45,349 nt of DNA from an uncultured bacterium (GTDB taxonomy: Bacteria; Cyanobacteriota; Vampirovibrionia; Gastranaerophilales; Gastranaerophilaceae), in assembly GCA_900553845.1 (NCBI GenBank), contig USEW01000001.1:1-45349 (forward strand), in the 5' to 3' direction. Positions 41,779 through 45,349 of the stretch are shown piece by piece. How positions within the stretch are numbered: position 1 is the first letter of the stretch; each line of letters begins with the position of its first letter. The notes beneath the pieces were generated by a model, which saw only the letters and a program-made list of their open reading frames with translations, was not told the DNA's origin and did not search any database. The position numbers and the translations under genes are program-made.

Positions 41779-43209
41779 CTACATTTCATATGCGATAACC
41801 TGACATAATTGGATTAATGTATTTGAATAAAAGAATAACATAAATATTAAAAAGGAACATAAATAAAGTAATACTTTAGGGGCCTGTGCCCGATTACATA
41901 TATTTTTTAAAGGCGGTTTTCTCATAAAGAAACTTTTTATAAAGTTTAATGAATAAAAAATACAACATAAATTTAATAAAAATATAAATGCTAAAAGTGT
42001 TATATATAAGTAGTTACCACGGACTAAACTTGAAAATAAATATAATTTTGAAATAAAACCACCTGATAACGGTATACTTGCAAAACTTAGCAAACAGATT
42101 GTTAAAGCATATGTATAATAGGGTCTTATGTATATAATACCTTCATAATCAACAAGATTGTTCATATTTTTTGAACTGTTAAAAAATATTAAACCGGCAA
42201 ATATTCCAACATTTGTTATAATGTACACAATTAAATAATATAGTATTGATGAAATACCATATACATTTAATGCACTCAATAATCCTGTTATCATAAAACC
42301 TATATTTACAAGTGTGTTAAACCCGAAAAATTCTTTTACGTTTTTTGATTTTATAACTTTATATATTCCATAAGATATTATGTATAAAGATGAAAGTGAT
42401 AAAAATATGTCAACAATATATGAGTATGATGTTTTCATAATTAGTGACAATTTGATTAGTACATTTAAATAACATACCGGAATAAAAGTTGTTATAAATG
42501 CACAATTTGCATAGCTATTATTTCTATAAACATTACCGTTTATTATTAATATTTTACCAATAATTGATAAAGTTATAATTATATTTATATAACTTATTGT
42601 TGAACCAATATTGCTTATATTTTGGTTTATATAATTATATATTTCGTTAAAATTAAAACTTGAGGTTATTAAATATAAATACATAACTCCAAATAAGAAT
42701 AAACCGTCAAATACAAAATTTTTTATTATAAAATTTACAATACTTTCTTTTATTTCAACTCCACGAACAAAACTTGATATTAAACATAATGTCAATGTCA
42801 ACATTTGCAAACCTATAAATAACAATATAAAATTATTGGCGCCTATAATAATTAGTCCGCTTAAAATTCCTAAAATAAGCATATTATAGTATTCAAAAAC
42901 TTTATTACGAATACGATTTATAAAATTTCTTGATAAAAAAGCAATCATTATACCTGATGCAAGTACAAGTATTTTGAAGAACAGTGCAAAACTGTTTGAT
43001 ATTATATTCCCGTTAAAGGCATAATATGGCGGCTCAACTTGATTAAAACTTATAAATAATGATGCAATTATAATTGAACATATTGAAAAATATTTTATAA
43101 ATTTATGCAGGTTTTTTGTTATAAAAAGTGATAAAATCATATTTATAAAAATAATTAACATTAATAGAATTTCAGTTGAAAATGAGCTAAAAATATCCGA
43201 TAAAAACAT
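41779..43209 (-). CDS. nuoN: NADH-quinone oxidoreductase subunit N
   Basis: NuoN is one of the three antiporter-like membrane subunits of complex I. The 476-residue protein has about 14 membrane helices. The core includes YNMLILGILSGLIIIGANNFILLFIGLQMLTLTLCLIS with the expected Glu-like position replaced by Gln-Met in this copy, and later SFASIPLSGGFISKLYLFSSLV, the conserved loop before a discontinuous helix. The proton-path Lys residues are not easy to place, and the sequence is rather diverged. The RBS CGGAG lies within the end of nuoM, 6 bp upstream. It is the last gene of the operon and is followed by tRNA-Asp. Confidence 0.88.
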   Translation of the reverse strand: MFLSDIFSSFSTEILLMLIIFINMILSLFITKNLHKFIKYFSICSIIIASLFISFNQVEPPYYAFNGNIISNSFALFFKILVLASGIMIAFLSRNFINRIRNKVFEYYNMLILGILSGLIIIGANNFILLFIGLQMLTLTLCLISSFVRGVEIKESIVNFIIKNFVFDGLFLFGVMYLYLITSSFNFNEIYNYINQNISNIGSTISYINIIITLSIIGKILIINGNVYRNNSYANCAFITTFIPVCYLNVLIKLSLIMKTSYSYIVDIFLSLSSLYIISYGIYKVIKSKNVKEFFGFNTLVNIGFMITGLLSALNVYGISSILYYLIVYIITNVGIFAGLIFFNSSKNMNNLVDYEGIIYIRPYYTYALTICLLSFASIPLSGGFISKLYLFSSLVRGNYLYITLLAFIFLLNLCCIFYSLNFIKSFFMRKPPLKNICNRAQAPKVLLYLCSFLIFMLFFYSNTLIQLCQVIAYEM

Positions 43210-43215
43210 AATTAA

Positions 43216-44751
43216 TTATACTCCGAATAAATCACTAACTATTATTGTAAATGTATCTATTATTTTAACTATGGAACCTGTGAATACTCCAAAAAATAAT
43301 ATTGTTAAAAATATCAATAAAAGCACGCTGAATTCATTTATTGATATATCGTCAATTGTTTTATATTTGTCATTATAATTAACAAGAAAAGTTTTATTTA
43401 AAACGCGCAATGTTGAGATATAATTGAAAAATACATATAAAAGTATTATAGTCATAGACACAATTGTCAACCAATTTGTACCAATATCCATATTTATTAC
43501 GCCTATCATTATCATAAATAAACCTGCAAAAGAAATTAAAAAAGGTATATTCATTTGAGCAAAACTTATTATTGCAGCAAAATTAAATAACCTTGGCATA
43601 CTAATTGCAAGCCCGCCTAAATCTTTTAATTCAAGTTGATTATTTGTCTTTCTTGCAATTGCAGCTATTACTGTCATTAGACCTGTTATAATTAAGGCAT
43701 TTGATACTGTGTATATTATACTTCCTTTTATTGAAAATTCATTTAATGCACAAATTGATATCAATATAAGGCTAATATTTGATAATGAAAATAATGTAAC
43801 AATAGATTTTATATTCTGTTCAATATAGGCTTTTGTTGTTGAAATAATTAAATTTACAAGGCTCAATATAATAATATACATAGCTTGAAGCTTAAATATT
43901 TCAGGGAAAATAAGTAAATTAAATCTGTATAATCCATAAATACCTATTAATTGGCTAAATGACACTATCAAAGTACTTATGGGTATTGGAGAATTTTTTA
44001 CATTATCAATAAATAATTTATGAAAAGGAAATATACCCATACGAATTAAAAATCCAATCAAAAAACATAAAAAGACAAAAATTTGAAATGCCTGTGTATA
44101 AATCAGTTCATTAATATTTAAATTTTGCATATTGGCTGTTAGATTATTAGTAATTTTAAAATTGTAATATACAAGAATTAACACAGCTAAACATATTAGC
44201 GAAACGCTAAAAAATGATGAAGCTAAAAATTTAATTTTATCTTTTGTATTTTCAAATGTTGAACTCCATAATGTATTGAGAAAATATAAAGGAACAATTT
44301 GTAGCTCGCAAAAACATACAAAAAGAATAGCATCTTTTGCACAAAACAACCCCAAAAGTGATGATTGCATAATCAAAATAAGTGAATAATATAATTTTTG
44401 TCTGCTTGTAATAAAGTATTTGCTAAAGGATAAAACAACAAAGGTTATAAAACAAGTTAATACGACGAATAATATTGAAAATCCATCCAAAGAAAAAGTG
44501 AAAGTAGCCCCCATACAGGATAGCCACTGTGACGTTCCAAATTTTAGTGTTTCTTCATAGGATACGCCATACAATTCAGGGTTAAAATATGCAATAAGAC
44601 ATATTGAATATAAAAGATTTATAAATGCTATTCCTTTTGCAAACCTTCTTATCACCTTAGAATCTTTTGGAAATAAAGGTAGTAATATTATTAAACAACC
44701 GATTATCGGGATTAGTATAAGTGCTTTTATTGATAAAAATTTTTCAATCAT
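43216..44751 (-). CDS. nuoM: NADH-quinone oxidoreductase subunit M
   Basis: NuoM (NdhD-like) is an antiporter-like proton-pumping subunit of complex I. The 511-residue protein has about 14 membrane helices. FTFSLDGFSILFVVLTCFITF (about 84-104) fits the typical quinone-oxidoreductase N-terminal part, and LFCAKDAILFVCFCELQIVPLYFLNTLWS (about 133-161) carries the key Glu of the proton path (in CELQIVP). RMGIFPFHKLFIDNVKNSPIP (about 230-250) holds the conserved loop of this family. It overlaps nuoL by 4 bp (ATGA) and is followed by nuoN after 6 bp, so translation is coupled. Confidence 0.92.
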   Translation of the reverse strand: MIEKFLSIKALILIPIIGCLIILLPLFPKDSKVIRRFAKGIAFINLLYSICLIAYFNPELYGVSYEETLKFGTSQWLSCMGATFTFSLDGFSILFVVLTCFITFVVLSFSKYFITSRQKLYYSLILIMQSSLLGLFCAKDAILFVCFCELQIVPLYFLNTLWSSTFENTKDKIKFLASSFFSVSLICLAVLILVYYNFKITNNLTANMQNLNINELIYTQAFQIFVFLCFLIGFLIRMGIFPFHKLFIDNVKNSPIPISTLIVSFSQLIGIYGLYRFNLLIFPEIFKLQAMYIIILSLVNLIISTTKAYIEQNIKSIVTLFSLSNISLILISICALNEFSIKGSIIYTVSNALIITGLMTVIAAIARKTNNQLELKDLGGLAISMPRLFNFAAIISFAQMNIPFLISFAGLFMIMIGVINMDIGTNWLTIVSMTIILLYVFFNYISTLRVLNKTFLVNYNDKYKTIDDISINEFSVLLLIFLTILFFGVFTGSIVKIIDTFTIIVSDLFGV

Positions 44752-45349
44752 AGGGTCTTATCTTCTCTTTTACTTATTTTCTCAAAAATACAAAATGGTT
44801 GTATATTTATTATTTTACATAAAAATTTATAAAACCTTTTAATAATAAAGAAAAAATCATTGGCATATAAATTGTTTATGGCAATATTTTGTATTAATTT
44901 GGGCTTTAAATTAATTAAAGCATTTTGTTGTGATAATTTATAGGTTATTATAATACCAAGAATGTTAAACATTAAATAAATTTTTGAGATTAAATTAAAT
45001 TTAATACTACATATTTCAAGCGTAAAGTATTTTTCAAAGCAACTTAATAATATTAAAGGTAATGTTAAAATAACAATAGGCAGTTTTATCCACTGACTTT
45101 TATTGTCAAATGTTTTGTCTTTATTATATAGAATAAAAAACAAACGGAATGATGCAAAAGTAACTAAAAATGAAATAACATTAATTATTATAAATAATAA
45201 TATGTCTTTATCACTTAGCAAATTATAAGAAATTAATTTTAATGAGAAAAAGCCTGCAAAAAACAAGTTTGAAAGGGACACTATTCCAATTAAAAAGCAT
45301 ACAAGCGGGATTTTAGAATTTAATTTTATATATTTTAAATTATCAGAAT
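44748..45349 (-). CDS. nuoL: NADH-quinone oxidoreductase subunit L, C-terminal part
   Basis: The frame is open to the right edge of the window, so only about the last 200 residues are present. It encodes membrane helices with KIPLVCFLIGIVSLSNLFFAGFFSLKLI, equivalent to the ALAGIPPFAGFFSKDEI region of NuoL, followed by a short set of helices and a basic tail. Identity rests mainly on position before nuoM and on the FAGFFS motif. The IPP and charged residue of the usual motif are replaced here (SNLFFAGFFSLKL), a departure worth noting. Confidence 0.8.
   Translation of the reverse strand, partial: SDNLKYIKLNSKIPLVCFLIGIVSLSNLFFAGFFSLKLISYNLLSDKDILLFIIINVISFLVTFASFRLFFILYNKDKTFDNKSQWIKLPIVILTLPLILLSCFEKYFTLEICSIKFNLISKIYLMFNILGIIITYKLSQQNALINLKPKLIQNIAINNLYANDFFFIIKRFYKFLCKIINIQPFCIFEKISKREDKTL

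Overview
The window comes from a low-GC bacterium, very probably a Gram-negative anaerobe. KdsA implies LPS synthesis, PilT implies type IV pili, there is a complex-I (nuo) operon, and the tryptophanyl-tRNA synthetase carries the cysteine spacing of the Fe-S-binding type. My best guess, from general resemblance only, is a non-photosynthetic relative of Cyanobacteria (Melainabacteria / Gastranaerophilales type).

Layout. 1-5565: a partial gene, then purM-purN-recJ on the + strand, a single-gene unit for an unrecognised His-rich, acid-tailed protein, a bidirectional terminator, and pilT on the - strand. 5566-12753: kdsA (+), a TrmH-family rRNA methyltransferase and a PepP-like peptidase (-), two unrecognised membrane-associated proteins (+) and dnaB (+). 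The intergenic gaps here are filled with a family of about 53-bp repeats and GC-richer mosaic sequence. 12847-22245: ahcY, an exported glycine-zipper protein, two tandem APC amino-acid permeases, glyQ and a YitT protein (all -), trpS (+), a small DMT-type membrane protein and a small XRE regulator (-).

About 22.3-41.6 kb is a foreign island lying against the 3' end of a tRNA-Asp gene. Its left half is a decaying defence cassette: an SNF2/DEAD-type helicase with at least five lesions, a type III Mod methyltransferase with a frameshift, an intact Abi_C-type abortive-infection protein, a frameshifted KilA-N protein, and a type III Res with an in-frame stop before its nuclease domain. Its right half looks like an integrative element or phage satellite: a frameshifted small serine resolvase, small accessory genes, a Fic protein, a frameshifted adenine methyltransferase, a TOPRIM primase-like protein, a DUF3987-like ATPase, an unknown 318-aa protein, and a large serine recombinase interrupted by a TGA. 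No capsid, tail or conjugation genes are visible. From 41622 on the chromosome resumes with tRNA-Asp and the end of a nuo operon (nuoL partial, nuoM, nuoN) on the - strand.

The most unusual item is the 53-bp repeat. Each unit carries a Shine-Dalgarno-like GGGGAA, an ATG and an 18-codon micro-ORF (consensus MKETYTLIGLELIELGNL) whose TGA overlaps the next ATG (ATGA). Because 53 = 3 x 18 - 1, tandem units form a chain of coupled micro-ORFs whose last unit hands the start codon to a real gene (kdsA, the TrmH gene, dnaB). I do not recognise it as a described element.
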